Assembly: GCA_958510875.1 (NCBI GenBank)
Contig: OY294070.1
Span: 44,477,299 to 44,541,298, forward strand
Direction: 5' to 3'
DNA length: 64,000 nt
From: Endomychus coccineus
Lineage: Eukaryota; Arthropoda; Insecta; Coleoptera; Endomychidae
The translations under genes and the position numbers were made by a program. Shown here one piece after another: positions 1-12,195 of this stretch. Within the stretch, counting starts at the first letter, position 1, and each line of letters opens with the position of its first letter. The notes below the pieces were generated by a model. It worked only from the letters and a program-made list of their open reading frames with translations, was not told the DNA's origin and did no database searches.

Positions 1-812
1 TCCTTTGTTTTGAAAAAGAACCGTAATTAACTAGGTTTTGCTGCAATCTAGTGAACATATCCCGAAACGGTTGTCTCCTTTCAGGGTATCGGTCAAAGTA
101 AAGATTGCTGGCAGCCTGTGCATCTTCATGTGATTCCCAATAACACTTTAGCATATCATATTTTTCGTAATTTTCATACATTTTGAATTAACAGGAGGAT
201 AAAAATATTGTCGTAAGTTTAAAACTCAGTTCAAAGAAGCACACTAAACTTGTAAAGCAAACTGCATTTAATAATAATTGTTTGACAGTACGCATAGACT
301 GTAGTTGCTAAGGTATTTTGTTTCGTTTTCAGGCATGGCATCCCAGATTTTGATTATTCATCTAAAATAAGTTGAAAACAGCCACAAAATAAATGTTTTG
401 AAAGAGAAGTAGCAACTATTATATATATTTGAAAAGAGAATTTTATTTCAAACACGAATATGTGAAAATATACAGGATGGTCCATAAGAAAAAATACAAG
501 TTTATGTCATAACTTCAAAACCATATTTTTCAATAAAAAACAAGGAACACCATTAGATTCCTTTCTAAAGTGTCTCAAGAATGTTTTCACAGAAACCCTA
601 AATATTCATAAATAAACAAGTTACCGAGGTGGGTCAGAAATGCACAAAATTGAAAAACACCTTGTATCTTTTGAACAAGTCAAGATATCAGAGTGCGGTT
701 TTCGGCATTCATTTTCTCTCAAAAATCGACCTCGTAACATGTAGGCTAGTTTTTCTCTATCTTCTCTAGAAATTGGTGTTTCCTATTAAAAGTGTCCAAT
801 TTGGACCACTCG
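1..812. other. AT-rich noncoding flank, no gene seen
   Basis: I see no coding region. Around 471-500 the stretch beginning CAGGATGGTCCATAAG resembles the 'aggatgtcc' type end of insect mariner elements. It is followed by mariner-end style text such as GGGTCAGAAATGCACAAAATT, but I found no matching opposite end. It may be a solo mariner end or MITE relic. Confidence 0.3.
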
Positions 813-1756
813 GTACATCTGAAAAGGTTTCGCTTGTTGTTTCAAATCCTTCACACTGAACTGAAGAAGTGAAATGGAGGAAATTGGTTTTGTCGCTTGG
901 CTACTTTGCCAACGTAACAAAAATTTGTTACGGATAGCGTTGAAGTAAATCTGACGTCAAAATCATGATCAGCGACCCTTTGATGAATTTAAAATCCAAT
1001 AATAATATATAATGTCAAAATAATATATAAGGGTGCAAAATTTGCCAATTTGATCGATTTTCCACCACCTAGAATTGATGTCAAGTAAATCTGACGTCAG
1101 AATCGTGATCAGCGACCCAAAAAACCTCATTGGTGCATTTTAAATTCGAAATGAAGTTTTTGGGGGCCATTTCTGACCCCCAGGGGGGAAGGGTGAGCTC
1201 TGAGGTTTTATGGGTTATGATGATCCTGATAACCCCACGAATCGGATCTCACAAAAATTTTTCGATTCTTTTTTTTTATTATAGCTGAAATCCCAGCTCA
1301 TTGCTTGGACTAAACGCAATACTTCACGTACACCTTCTTTGTTTCAAATGTTTGATCTCAATAATTTCTAGTCGTCATTTTCGAAGAAGTCTAGCACTGA
1401 GGAAGAATTACAACAATCTGAAAATAATGTTCCGGAGCTCTCTGATGCTTTGTTTTTTTTACGCATCGCTACACTTCGGATTGCATCACTTGGTTACGTG
1501 GATGCGTTTCAGTTCCCATTTTAACATTTGCTCGCTATATCGAATTTTCGATCCAAATGGTTTATGTACATCTGAAAACGTCTCGCTTGTTGTTTCAAAT
1601 CCTTCACACTGAACTGAAGAAGTGAAATGGAGGAAATTGGTTTTGTCGCTTGGCTACTTTGCCAACCGTAACAAAAATTTGTTACGAATAGCGTTGAACA
1701 TAACTTTCTCTGTTTCAAATGTTTGATCTCAATAATTTCTAGTCGTCATTTTCGAT
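813..1756. repeat. Block of local direct duplications
   Basis: Three direct duplications are visible. The segment at 813-944 recurs at 1566-1698 with few differences and one extra C. The segment at 943-979 (around CTGACGTCA..ATGATCAGCGACCC) recurs at 1083-1118. The segment at 1341-1384 (TTTCAAATGTTTGATCTCAA core) recurs at 1712-1755. The copies are interleaved, which suggests successive duplication of a composite noncoding unit. Short ORFs across it are shadows; I see no coding conservation. Confidence 0.75.
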
Positions 1757-2259
1757 TCCAAATCGTATGTCATCTAAGGGCCTGGAAGAACAAACTTTTA
1801 TACATTGGTTGGTTTGGCGGAGTTCCTTCTCAGGAAGAAGGCCTTCCCCGTCTTTCTACATTTTGGCATAGCAACAAAGTCGCACTATTTTCACGAAAAA
1901 CATTGATCTTGTAATTCATGTCTTGCAATGATCCGTTTATTAGCCAAGCATTCCACTTCATCAAGTGGAAGAATATTCTAAAATAAAATCGTTTTATTTC
2001 CACGATTTCTGGACAACTACTATATTATTCGTTAGGTCTGTACGGTAATCATATGACCCTCTTCTATTTTTCTTCACAAATTTCTCACACATTTACTCTT
2101 GCTTCGCCATTTGAAAGAATTCTCATATTTTGAAATTCAAAATTTGATAATTTTTGGCAAGTCTTACTACAATTTTTCTACATATACCTAATGAAGACGT
2201 ATCATTGCAACATAAGTTTCGAAGTCATACACAATTCCGTTGACTTTTTATTTATTTTT

Positions 2260-2455
2260 AATATATTTTGACTACACGAGAGGAAAACCTATAATATTCG
2301 TAGAACATCGTGTGAGCCAACGATGATGAAATGTTAGAAGAGGTGATTGTAATTGTTCTTGAAAGTTGGAGGTTCTAGGCATAAGGCAATAATACCTCTC
2401 CAGACAAAGGGTCCACTACTTCGCCGTTCCGTAAAAAAATTAACCCTCTAACTGG
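2260..2455 (-). repeat. Dispersed LINE 3'-end relic
   Basis: The text from about 2270 (ACGAGAGGAAAACCTATAAT...GAACATCGTGTG...TTGGAGGTT...CACTACTTCGCCGTTC) matches, with divergence, the stretch at 50320-50460. There it is adjacent to a LINE reverse-transcriptase C-terminal reading frame on the minus strand. I therefore read this as a short LINE 3' end. No open frame remains. Confidence 0.45.
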
Positions 2456-3101
2456 ACAGTTTTGTATAATTATAAAAAATTCAGATTATGATCAATATGC
2501 TTTGGAAAGATGATAATCATGTTACTTTTCAAAATATATTGAGTGGCTAAAGGTGATGGCAACCCTCAAAGCAACCCCGCCTGAAGGCGGACCTCTGCCT
2601 TGTTGAAGCCAGATTTGACTAGAGATCAAGGTAGATTAGATTTGTTCATACCTACGACATATCAATTCGATACAGATATATAGGGATAGTAACAATCGTA
2701 CTAGATGTACAGTCCCTGGCTAAATTATTAGACTCACTTCCGAAATCGAAGTTTTTTGTTGATTTTAATATTATTATTAACATAACCATGGTGCAGATGT
2801 TAGTAATAAACAGTTGTTGTGTTGCAAAATATTTATTAAAGAAAAAGTGAACAAATACAGGATGTCCACAAAGTGTGGGGGGTAATCTGTAACTTCAATA
2901 AAACAAAAACCACAAGTCTGAAAAATTGTTTCTATTTTTATTATTTAGAAAAAATGTTGGAAAATTAAGTGCGGAAGATTATGTTGTCCAAATGTCGACC
3001 CTCTTGCTGCTGGCACTCTTTTAACCGAACACGGCAATTAGCCGCCACTCGTTTATACATCTCTCTGGAAACGGCAGCCATTTCAGTCCGAATATTGTGC
3101 T

Positions 3102-3900
3102 TCAATTGCAGTAGAGTTCGTGGTTTTCATGGTATACCTTTTTAAGATATCCCCATAAGAAATAGTTAAGGGGAATAAGGTAGGGGCTTCTCGGGGGCCA
3201 GTTGATGGTGCCTCGACGAGAGATGCAATTTATCTGGGGAAAGTTGATTGAAAACTTCAAGTGATTAGTTTGAGGTGTGGCAAGTGGCTCCATCTTGTTG
3301 AAACCATGTTTCCACAAACCTTCAAACTCCTGCAGTTGCGGAACCAAAAAGTCTCAACATGTCGCAATACCGTTCACTGTTTGCCGTAAGTGCTCGCTCT
3401 CGCCGGTCTTCAAAAAAATAAGGCCCAATGATGCCTTCACCAGGCATGGTAGCCCACACAATAACTTTTGGACTAAGCAATGGTTGTTCATGTCTGTGTC
3501 TTGGATTTTCGTTGGCCCAGTACCGGCAGTTGTGTCTGTTTACGAGACCATTTAAGTGAAAGTTCGCTTCGTCACTGAACAGAATGTTTTCGAACGTTGG
3601 GAAACGTTGAAGCAATTCATTTGCAAAATTCAGCCGGAGAGGATAGTCGGTGACGTTCAGTTTTTGAACAAACTGAATTTTGTATGCTGTAAGATGTAAA
3701 TCCTGCTTTCAGAATATTATGCAACGACGATTTCTTAATGTTACATTCTTGACTGCGTTTGCGAACTGATTGAGACGGATTTTCAGGCACTGAAATTCTC
3801 ATTTCTTCAGTAATTTGTTGACTTCGAATAGAGTGCGGGCGACCTTGATTGTTAATTTTTACAGTCGAACCGGTGTTTTCGAACATTCGAATTTATTTTC
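3102..3900 (-). pseudogene. Mariner transposase remnant
   Basis: Minus-strand frames read in order: an N-terminal helix-turn-helix piece (about 3617-3886), the first catalytic region with FSDEANFHLNG and VNRHNCRYW (3322-3615), and the C-terminal end with SPYLIPLNYFLWG (3102-3347). The last motif is normally SPDL.PLDFFLWG, so both acidic residues there are lost (D to Y, D to N). Frameshifts separate the pieces. It resembles the better preserved mariner at 33555-35615. It would cut and rejoin element ends if intact; this copy cannot. Confidence 0.75.
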
Positions 3901-3978
3901 TGATGGTATCGTCCTTTGGTGCATTCCGTACGTTAATTTCTGCACGATATAAACGTTGAGTTTTGACTATAGAATCAC

Positions 3979-4980
3979 CAGGGCCGGATTAACCCTCAAC
4001 GGGGCCCTAGGAAACCATCAATTGGGGGGCCCTTTTTTTTCACGTCCGTTTCCTTCTTTTTTCGATTAAAAAATACAAACATATATCTTTCATAAAAATT
4101 TTATTGTCACAATGTAATAATATCAATAAAATTACTATCTACATTTTAAACATGTCGTTTTCTACATTTGTTTTCGGCAAATTCATTAATTATATCTTCA
4201 ATATCGATTTTGTTCAATAAATCTGACTCAATGCAAAGTATACCTAACATCTCGAGTCGCTCTTGTCGCGTTGTAGCTCTTTCAGCAGCTTTGATTCTTT
4301 TTAATTGCGAGAAGGATCGTTCGGCAGAACAATTTGTGATCATTAATGGTAAAAAAATCCGAAGAGCTATTTCCGTGTTAGGAAATACATCGGCTAATTG
4401 ATCTTCCATTAGAATCTTATACAAATGACTATGAGTATTTGTGCATCAGTGTATCTGGAGTTCACGTAACTTTGGAATTGTTTCATTTCAATGAAAAATT
4501 CTTCCAAATCTCTAGAATAAAAACGAACTAAGTTATTTATAGCTTCGTGGAGGTCTCCATCACTTAGAGAAAAGTTGATGAGAAATGCAAATTTCTCGGA
4601 AACTTCCATATACACTTCCTTCCGCACGTCGTTTGATTTCACTGTGAAGATTGTCGATGATTTCGAGGAAACCTTTTGTCCTAAAATCATCGCGAGGCGA
4701 AAATTCTACTTCTGGAGCATTTCCGTCATTAGGTTGTTTTTTTCTACGACGAGTACGTTTTACGATTTCTGTATAACCTACACCAGGTAATAATTGTTTT
4801 GTTTTTTCCTCGAAATCATTGAACTTTTCACGGAATGAAACTAAACTCTCTTCTAACGATCCGTACAAAAAAGCACACGTTTGCAAATCTGCTTTTTCAC
4901 TTTGCAACGGGCTTTGGGGTCCCCTAAAATCGAGGGCCCCAGGCAACTGCCTATTCTGCCTACTTGTTAATCCGGCCCTG
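3979..4980 (-). mobile_element. hAT element, 1,002 bp, with exact 8-bp target duplication
   Basis: The ends are CAGGGCCGGATTAAC at 3979 and its perfect inverse GTTAATCCGGCCCTG at 4966-4980. The 8-bp duplication AGAATCAC lies at 3971-3978 and 4981-4988. An 8-bp duplication and CAG..CTG ends are the hAT signature. The element is far shorter than an autonomous hAT (usually 2.5-4 kb) but keeps transposase pieces, so it is an internal-deletion derivative. It is nested inside the mariner transposase region. Confidence 0.93.
4146..4978 (-). pseudogene. hAT transposase remnant (ZMYM1-like group)
   Basis: The segment at 4146-4424 holds the hAT C-terminal dimerisation region: LMITNCSAERSFSQLKRIK followed by 'RLEMLGILCIES'. 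Frames at 4409-4690 and 4560-4978 give upstream pieces in other frames. The start of the upstream frame runs into the terminal repeat, where the element's end is being translated, so it is not a true N-terminus. The catalytic core and BED or TTF finger are missing. The SAERSFS motif and the insert-rich style resemble the zinc finger MYM-type protein 1-like hATs of insects and other animals. Confidence 0.75.
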
Positions 4981-5169
4981 AGAATCACCATTTCGATAAA
5001 AAGCGCGATGGTCTCCCGGGTACACTTCCATGGCTACTAAATCTCCAAAGAGCAGTGTAACAACTTATCCTTATCGCACCCCTCCAAACCCCGCCGTTAC
5101 ATGGGCGGAACAGTTATAAATACCCCCTACCCTTTGTGGACACCCGTTATTAATTAGAAAAGAAATAAA

Positions 5170-6211
5170 TTAATATTTTGATAAGCCATCCTTTGCAGCA
5201 ATTAGAGCAGCAACTCCTCGTGGCATACTTTGAACACAGTTTAAAGCAATTTCTTTCAACTTTTCGTTATGGTTCCAATAATGAATAATTCGTTGTATTA
5301 GTTGAACCTTCGTAGCTATGTTTTCTTTTGCCAGTTCCCTTTTCAAACACTTCCAAACGTGCTCTATTGGATTCATGTCTGTGGAGTTTCCCGGCCAAGA
5401 CATAAGTGGTATAGACATTTCTTCTAAGAATTTTTTGATTGATTTCATCCTGCATGAACACTTTTCTACCATTCGCGAACCATTCTTCCATCTGTGGAAG
5501 CAATCTTGTTCTCAAAACTTTCTTATATTGGTCTTGCCGCATGGTTCCCTCGACCATATTCAAACGTCCTAAGCCTTTTCCACTTATTACCGACCATATC
5601 ATGACAGACACAGGATGTTTAACAGTTTTTACGACACAGTCATGATGGAACTTTTCGTTTTTGCGACGCCTAGCAAACTGTGCCTTATCATCCAGGATTT
5701 GAAAAGTTGATTCATCGCTGAAGCAAGTCTGTAGAAGAATAAAAACAGTAAAAAAAAACTAGAATGTTTTTAGCAACTTACTATTCACCACTCATCAACA
5801 GTTGAATCTTTATGAGCATTAGCCTAATTTAACCTTTTCTTTACCACAATCTTGGCTTTCTTACGGGTCTACGGCATTTGAAACCAAGATCATACAGGTT
5901 TCGCCTTACGGTACGAGCAGACACATTGTACCCTGCTTCTACAAAATTTGTTTTTAATATCGGCATGACTAGCCCTTCGAAATTTATCGGTATTGTTTCG
6001 AAGTAGTCTTTGTCCCCTGGGAGTGATAACACGTTTTCTACCACACCGACCTTTCCGCGCAGCATCTAAAGGCTTTTTGGAGTTAATTTTTATGTTTATT
6101 CGTCGTACTGAAGCTTGCCATATTCCACATCTTGCTGCAATCTGTCGTTGGCTAAACTCTGTATTCTTCAATAGAGCTATTACGGACGATTTTTGTTCTT
6201 GACTAAGGTCT

Positions 6212-6212
<1 letters not shown>
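5170..6212 (-). pseudogene. Tc1 transposase, frameshifted
   Basis: From the N-terminus at about 6205 the minus strand reads a Tc1 paired-type DNA-binding domain (FSQRQIAARCGIWQASVRRI, then KGRCGRKRVITPR). A plausible GT-AG intron follows (5777 to 5731, GTAAGT..TTCTACAG), then FSDEST (first catalytic D) and VSVMIWSVISGKG. The region FMQDE follows, where the family has QDGAPxH, and the end is STDMNPIEHVWKCLKRE with the final acidic residue. At least three frameshifts break it. The start codon side is cut off at about 6212 by the LINE insertion. Confidence 0.85.
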
Positions 6213-6246
<34 letters not shown>

Positions 6247-6510
6247 TTCAGTAAACAGATACATTAGATCAAAATGTTACAGAACCACAGGAGGATCCTA
6301 AAACGGTTCTAACTAATACATTAAATCTCCTCTAACTAATAACATAATATAATCCATTCATAAAGTTGAATTTAAACAACAAAAAATACAATTAAAATTT
6401 AAATTTTACAAAAGAAAATCATAAAGTGTGAATTATTATTCATATTTTTTACCCATTTAAAAACATAATAATTTTAATTCATTTGCGGAATAGACAAAAA
6501 TTCCAATTAG

Positions 6511-7080
6511 CTAGGTGGTCTTAAAATTTTTTAAGCTAATGCCGAACATATCTCGGTCACTTTGATTAAATATTTTGCATGCCCGAGAGATTGGTGAAGC
6601 AAGCACAGCTGGGTTGGATAGGTAGAACAAATTAAATCTTCTAACACTATTAGATCGAGGCACCTGAATGTTAATATAACTTAACAAATCTGGGCTATCA
6701 ATGACACCATTGCAGATTTTATATAAAGTTGTTAACAAGCATTGATTTCTCCTATCCTCCAACGTACTTACTCCAGCCAAATCTCTCAAATGCTGTGTGG
6801 GAAAATCCCTTGGGCAAGAAAACCGATTCTTTTTATAATAAAAGTAACGCAAAAAATTATTTTGCATAACCTCAATCTTTTTACAATATTTTTTATTTAA
6901 AGGGTTCCAAATGAGTGAGCAATACTCGATTTTACTTCTGATAAATGAAAAATAAAGAATTAAAATTCCTTTCGGATCTTTAAAGAATTTAGTCGACCTT
7001 TTTATTAATCCCATCATTTTATAACACGAAGTTATTACATCATCAATATGATCATGAAAGTTGAACTTATTTTGTCCTCA
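6511..7080 (-). pseudogene. LINE reverse transcriptase C-terminal fragment
   Basis: The frame reads MMGLIKRSTKFFKDPKG, then SKIEYCSLIWNPLNKK and IEVMQNNFLRYFYY. This is the thumb and C-terminal region of jockey-superfamily LINE reverse transcriptases lacking an RNase H. Upstream codons continue to about 7080 (..HIDDVITSCYK), where the match stops abruptly. The polymerase palm with the FADD box is absent, so it is only a remnant. It ends at a stop just before the 3' UTR. Confidence 0.7.
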
Positions 7081-7293
7081 GTCCCCTTACATTCTGATAA
7101 TATAAATCAAACTCGTTCTTATTATCTATAATCACTAATAATATTATTAAACATCAAAACAACTGTTGATAAAACAAAAATGAAACAAAAACTCTTTCTT
7201 CTCATTTCAAAAGAAAAATTACTTAAAAATATGAAATAAAAATAATATTATTATGTATTATGTACATTATTAATTCTAAGAGAACCATAAAAC

Positions 7294-8307
7294 TTATTGT
7301 TTAACACCTGCAAGAAAAGTGTCAAACTGAGCTTTTGTCGAAAACGAAAAAACTCTACTTCCATCAGTTTTTCTTAAATAGATCTTACCATTATTTACCC
7401 AAACAAATTTCCAATTTTCTTGAACTTTAAATTTACGCGCCATTGATAATAGTTTCTTTCTAACAGGTGTCAAAGCTTCATTAACATAAATAGGTGAACT
7501 TTGTTGCATTCCTAAGTGAGTAGTGTTAAGATCCCTCCTCACCTTTCTACACTTAAGAAACTCATTTTTATCATTATTTCTTAAAAACTTTAATAATATT
7601 GTAGGATATTCAATACCAGGAATCTTCCGAAGTTGAAAACAAGAATCAATCGCATCCCAGTTTAACTTGAAACCAATTGCAGTAGAAAGGTTCGTAACAG
7701 CGGCAGACAAGGTTTCTCCTTGCCTCACTGGTAAACCATATACCTCAACAACATTAGAACGATTTTCTTGCTGAGATAAATCAACTTCTTCCTTCAAAAA
7801 CTGAATGTCCTTTTTTAAAACCTCGTTTTCACCTAATAGCTTAGTAATAATGTCCTGCTGAGTTTGTATAATTTTATTTTGTGTTTCAATGAGATTCTTA
7901 TTATCCCCAATTTTGTCATTCAGTGAGACATTGATATTTTTCTCTAGATTTGCTTGACTCACAGCAATGTCGCTTATTTGTTTTCTTAAATCAACAAGCA
8001 ATTCATGAATATTTTGTGTCTGGCTAGAAGTCCCAGACTGAGACTGTTGACTGCCGCTGTCTGATTTAATAGGTTTGGGATTTTTTTTTGAATCACCTGC
8101 CATACTAATGTCAGAATCAGAGAAAGTTCTGCTTTGACGTCTTAATTGCAAACAATTACCACAATTCCACTTTTCTCCCAAAATTTCAAATTCTACTTCG
8201 GAAATGTTCACACATTGCCAATGAAAGAAACCAGAGCAATTACAACACTGAATCTTTTCCAAGGAATGCCTAGAGATAACCACTTCACAAATTGTACATG
8301 AACTCAT
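7294..8307 (-). CDS. LINE ORF1 with PHD finger and L1-like RNA-binding domain
   Basis: The open frame is about 337 codons from the ATG at 8307; the longer 8340 start is a TTG and less likely. Residues about 4-50 form a PHD/zinc finger (CTIC, CCNCSGFFHWQC, CGNC). A Ser/Gln-rich linker follows, then a long coiled coil (about 95-190, with NLIETQNKIIQTQQDII). The C-terminal domain is like L1 ORF1/baculovirus FP-type proteins (VYGLPV, ILLKFLRNNDKNEFLK, YVNEALTPVRKKLLSMARK). Such proteins bind element RNA. Remarkably, it is uninterrupted in an otherwise deleted LINE. An alternative is a captured host paralogue, but the position upstream of LINE RT argues for ORF1. Confidence 0.75.
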   Translation of the reverse strand: MSSCTICEVVISRHSLEKIQCCNCSGFFHWQCVNISEVEFEILGEKWNCGNCLQLRRQSRTFSDSDISMAGDSKKNPKPIKSDSGSQQSQSGTSSQTQNIHELLVDLRKQISDIAVSQANLEKNINVSLNDKIGDNKNLIETQNKIIQTQQDIITKLLGENEVLKKDIQFLKEEVDLSQQENRSNVVEVYGLPVRQGETLSAAVTNLSTAIGFKLNWDAIDSCFQLRKIPGIEYPTILLKFLRNNDKNEFLKCRKVRRDLNTTHLGMQQSSPIYVNEALTPVRKKLLSMARKFKVQENWKFVWVNNGKIYLRKTDGSRVFSFSTKAQFDTFLAGVKQ

Positions 8308-9195
8308 AGGTATTTCATCTAAATTAAACTTGGAAATCAAAAATTATATGCCAGAATTAGTGATAGGTAGTTTAAATAAAAATATTTCACCATAAAAGAA
8401 AAGAAACTAGACTTTTTAAAAACTATTAGAATCATTTATAAGACTGCATAACTTTATGAATGTATTAGACAATATGTCAACACTATAGACTGACCTTGAG
8501 CACATCTGCACTGTACGGAGTTCAGAACGCTACTGCTTCTTCATCTAAAAAAATTGCACCCAAATATTAATTGCCAAGTTTTCAATTTGTATCGCTTTAA
8601 AAATGTATAGCAATATAAATAAATATTAAATAAATATACACTTCAAGCCATTAATTACTTACTTTGACGAAATTGTTGCTAAAATTGGATAAATATAAAT
8701 CGTACTCAACGTCACCGTGCACTTGAAGAATCTTAACCCAACTAATATTTGATAATTTATAAAATATCAGCATTACCGACTGAGTACAGCCATAAAAAAT
8801 TATAATATGCTATTAGCCACGATACACTCACGGTATGTTCTTGCGCATGGGTGCTCGGTCACGCTCGCCACAGTGACGTCACGTGGCAGACAAACTTCTC
8901 AGCCAGGCATATTAACAGCATGTAAATTAAACGCATTATTGCAGTTTTAAGGCATGCGATTGGTTTTTAAAGCATATATTGGTTTCCCTGTGGCATTAAT
9001 AATGCACAATTAATATATTATATATATTTATTTATAAATTATACGAGTACACAATCATATTATTATATATCACCTGTCACAGAAAGTGTTATATCTCTTT
9101 AAAAGGAATAGTTAGAAATAGTAACAGTAATATCAATGGTTATAGTTAGTTTATGTTTTGGAGTAGATATAATAAATAGAATAGAACGAAGTAAT

Positions 9196-9587
9196 CATCA
9201 TCAAAAAAGAGGGTGGGAGGCTAAGCTCCCTGATGCACTTAAGCCACTTAGTTGGGCCCATTGTGCGCCCCGTAGTTAGAAGCCTATTCTATTCTAGCAG
9301 GTTTGTGGCCCGCCAGAGATCTAGAATATTGCCAGTGCCGGCTCCCATAAGTTCCTCCGGGAGCAGCTCTAATTCTCCGAAGTGTCGGTGCCTGAGGGAT
9401 GCCAACGCTGGGCATTCCAACAGGATGTGAGAGGCAGTTTCTTCCACTTCTCTGCATTTCCTACATATTGGGTCATCTGCGATGCCCATAGTGTGGAGAT
9501 GTTTGTTAAGACGACAGTGACCGGTTAGGATTCCAGTCATCTCTCGGATGTCCCTTCTGTTCAGAGAAAGGAGTTTCTTTGAGAGCC
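9196..9587 (-). mobile_element. 5'-truncated LINE fragment with 14-bp target duplication
   Basis: The duplication TAGAACGAAGTAAT flanks it at 9182-9195 and 9588-9601. The minus strand ends in TTTTTTGATGATGATT, a short GAT-type tail. The frame at 9289-9540 reads GHCRLNKHLHTMGIADDPIC then CRKCREVEETASHILLECPA, the CCHC-like C-terminus of jockey/I-type ORF2. It is a dead-on-arrival copy related to the fragment at 54741-55412. Confidence 0.88.
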
Positions 9588-12195
9588 TAGAACGAAGTAA
9601 TAGAAATGGGTTTGTTATTTACGCATAGAAACATTTTGATACAAAGTTAAAAGGTAACATTTATTTTAGTTTATACCATTTTATTATCAGTAATTGAACA
9701 AGTTAATAAAACAAATGTTAGTATATTGATGCAGTTTATCAATACTTATATTAAAACATTTTCACAATAATATGTACCTAATAATACAACAAAAAATCCT
9801 TTCAAGCTAAAAGAAAAATAAACTATATCATTTTTTAAAATGTGTAAATTTGGACATTTCCTTTTCCATTTTCCTTTGGGAGTTTTTAAAACTTATTTTC
9901 CGATTTAGGTCTCGTAGCCTGATATATGTTCTAGTTCCACTGAGACACAAAGCCACCTCATACGGCATAGTTTTTACTACTTTAGACAATGTCCGTTCAG
10001 CTAAATCTTTAAAAATATTTTTATTTCTAGATAAGCATGTCCCATGCATCTGAAAAAATTCCTCTTCCATTTTCTGAGCAAATCCCCATAAATCATTATT
10101 TGGAATGAATAGGGATCCTCTGGAAATTACTTGCAGCCATTCTGGAATCTGGGGCACGTCAAACTCTTTTGTGGGCACACCTAAATTATATTTGTTTTTA
10201 AATTTATAAGCCACAAAACCAGCAATGTATTTTAGTGATTCAGTATGAATCTTCTCTTTAACCTCAAAATCATCCAATAATAGCATCATTTCACCCTCAG
10301 CGGTGTCTGTCTCTTCCAGATATACAGGTTCTGTAAATAGCTCTGGCGTAAACGGTTCCACATCACATTCATTGTCACCTGCAACATCATGTTTTTCAAC
10401 CAAGGCTGAAAACATCTTTTGAGTTAAACAAAAATCTTCCTCAATATCTCCATTATACGGTTCACATGTGGCAGCTTCTTTTGGTTCAATAGTGTTCCTA
10501 TTTTCAGTAAAGATAGCGGCTGAGTTTTTTCCGAGAATATACCATCTTAAACGATATTTGAAGTGTAAAGGAGAGGGGTGGTCATTTGGACCCCCCATTC
10601 CTCTAATATAAGCAAAAAAGTTCTCAAGAATATCTTGGTTTAAGCGAGAAGTTATGATATATTTCACATCATATTTATTTTTAAGATAATCATACATTTC
10701 TGCAAGGGGTTTATTCGAAAGTAATATCCCTTTTTGAAACTGAATAATTGACTTGTGTTTACCTACTCTTAATGACTTCATAACTTCAGACATTCTTGAC
10801 AGTACATCTGTCTGAGTCTCTATATCAGTACCATATGCGTTCCGCCCAGGAGAATTAGTTGCAAATTTGGAACGAGAATTCATCAAGTCAAACCAATCAT
10901 TAAACAATTGGACAATGTCTGAGACGTACTTCCAGTTGCTGTTTTTAGGCATAAGTCCAAGTTCTCCCGTGTATTTAATAGCTTTTGCTACCGAATTTGA
11001 GAAAAGTTGAACAGCTAAAGATACTTTTTGTCTCATAGAACCCTTCACATTAATATGCGTTTCTGTAAGTTTATGCGCTAATGTCAATTCTGAAGTCGAA
11101 ATATTTAATAGAATACTAAAAAAATCCGCATTAATTACATTGCCATCTACTTCAAATCCGGTATCGAGCAAATGATTACGTGCAAGCTTTATAAGGTGAG
11201 GAATATCTGCATAGACAAATATTTTTAGAGAACTATCACTAGGATGAGAAAAAAAGCAGCTTTTTTCATGCCCAACATTTAATTGTTTCCATACAGAAAT
11301 GTTTCCTGTACCCGTCACTAGTAATTGCTACTACTATAAAACTTGATTCATATAATTGAGATATTATGTTATTGAGGATATCTTTAGTCATGGGCTGATC
11401 AAAATCATAATATATAGGCTGCTTCCAGTTAGAAAATAGAGCTCTTATCATAACTGTCTGACAGGCTTTGTGAGACCCTATAGCTTGTTCAGTTTTTTTT
11501 GTCTATATCAATTTTATTTGAAACATTTGAAAACACATAATCGATTGACAGGACTGAAATCTGCTGCTTTTTCCCTCATAACTGACAAAACACTTTTTAA
11601 AATACCCTGACTAACATCAATATTTGTAACCCACTTTCTCAAAGTTGACATTGCGGGTAACGGAAAATTGTTACCTCTTAAATACCTATATGCCTTAATA
11701 ATAATCTTTATTTGAAAAAAAAAAAATAGGTAACCCTAATATACAATAACAATACATAAGTACATTAACATTTATATTATAGGTATTATAAATAAATGTA
11801 AAAAAAAAAAAAAATATTAATTAATTATGAAAAAAAATGTAGGTACAACTCCAATTCCACTTTGAAAATCAACACATGCATATACCATTGAAAATCACAA
11901 CATTACAGTATAAATCAATATGAAAGATATATCTAACGTTTTGGATCGATTCCAACAACTGGTTTTTTATTTGATTAATAATGATGGACTAGATTTAACT
12001 ATATTGTAGAATAGAACTTTATTAAATAAATAAATAGGAAACCCTAATATAAGAACATGATAAGCATCATAATTACAATTTTAGATTTTTGTACACTTTA
12101 TAATTATAATTTAAGATCGCTAAAAAATTACAAACTTTAAAATGAAGAATGAAAAATTGGACTATAGAATCACAGACAACAGCAATACAACACTA

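Larger units (their letters stand above)
2858..5147 (-). mobile_element. Mariner-like element inserted in the Tc1
   Basis: The left end at 2858 reads CAGGATGTCCACAAAGTGTG and the right end, reverse complemented from 5147, reads ACGGGTGTCCACAAAGGGTA, giving imperfect inverted ends. TA dinucleotides flank both sides (2856-2857, 5148-5149). A decayed mariner transposase is inside on the minus strand, and a hAT element (3979-4980) sits near its 5' side. It lies in the 3' untranslated side of the host Tc1. Confidence 0.8.
6212..8800 (-). mobile_element. Internally deleted LINE with (ATTT)n tail
   Basis: Minus-strand order is a 5' leader (about 8340-8800), an open ORF1 (7294-8307), a short AT-rich join (about 7080-7293), a C-terminal reverse transcriptase piece (6511-7080), a 3' UTR and a (TAAA)n tail, seen on the plus strand as (ATTT)n at about 6213-6249. 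The endonuclease and nearly all of the reverse transcriptase are missing between ORF1 and the 3' piece. It interrupts the Tc1 transposase N-terminus. I could not find a clear target duplication. The 5' boundary is approximate because the P element sits beside it. Confidence 0.6.

Noticed and set aside
8880..9190. Host promoter next to the P element
   Set aside because: The sequence is P-element subterminal DNA inside the CACGATAC ends; no transcript evidence.
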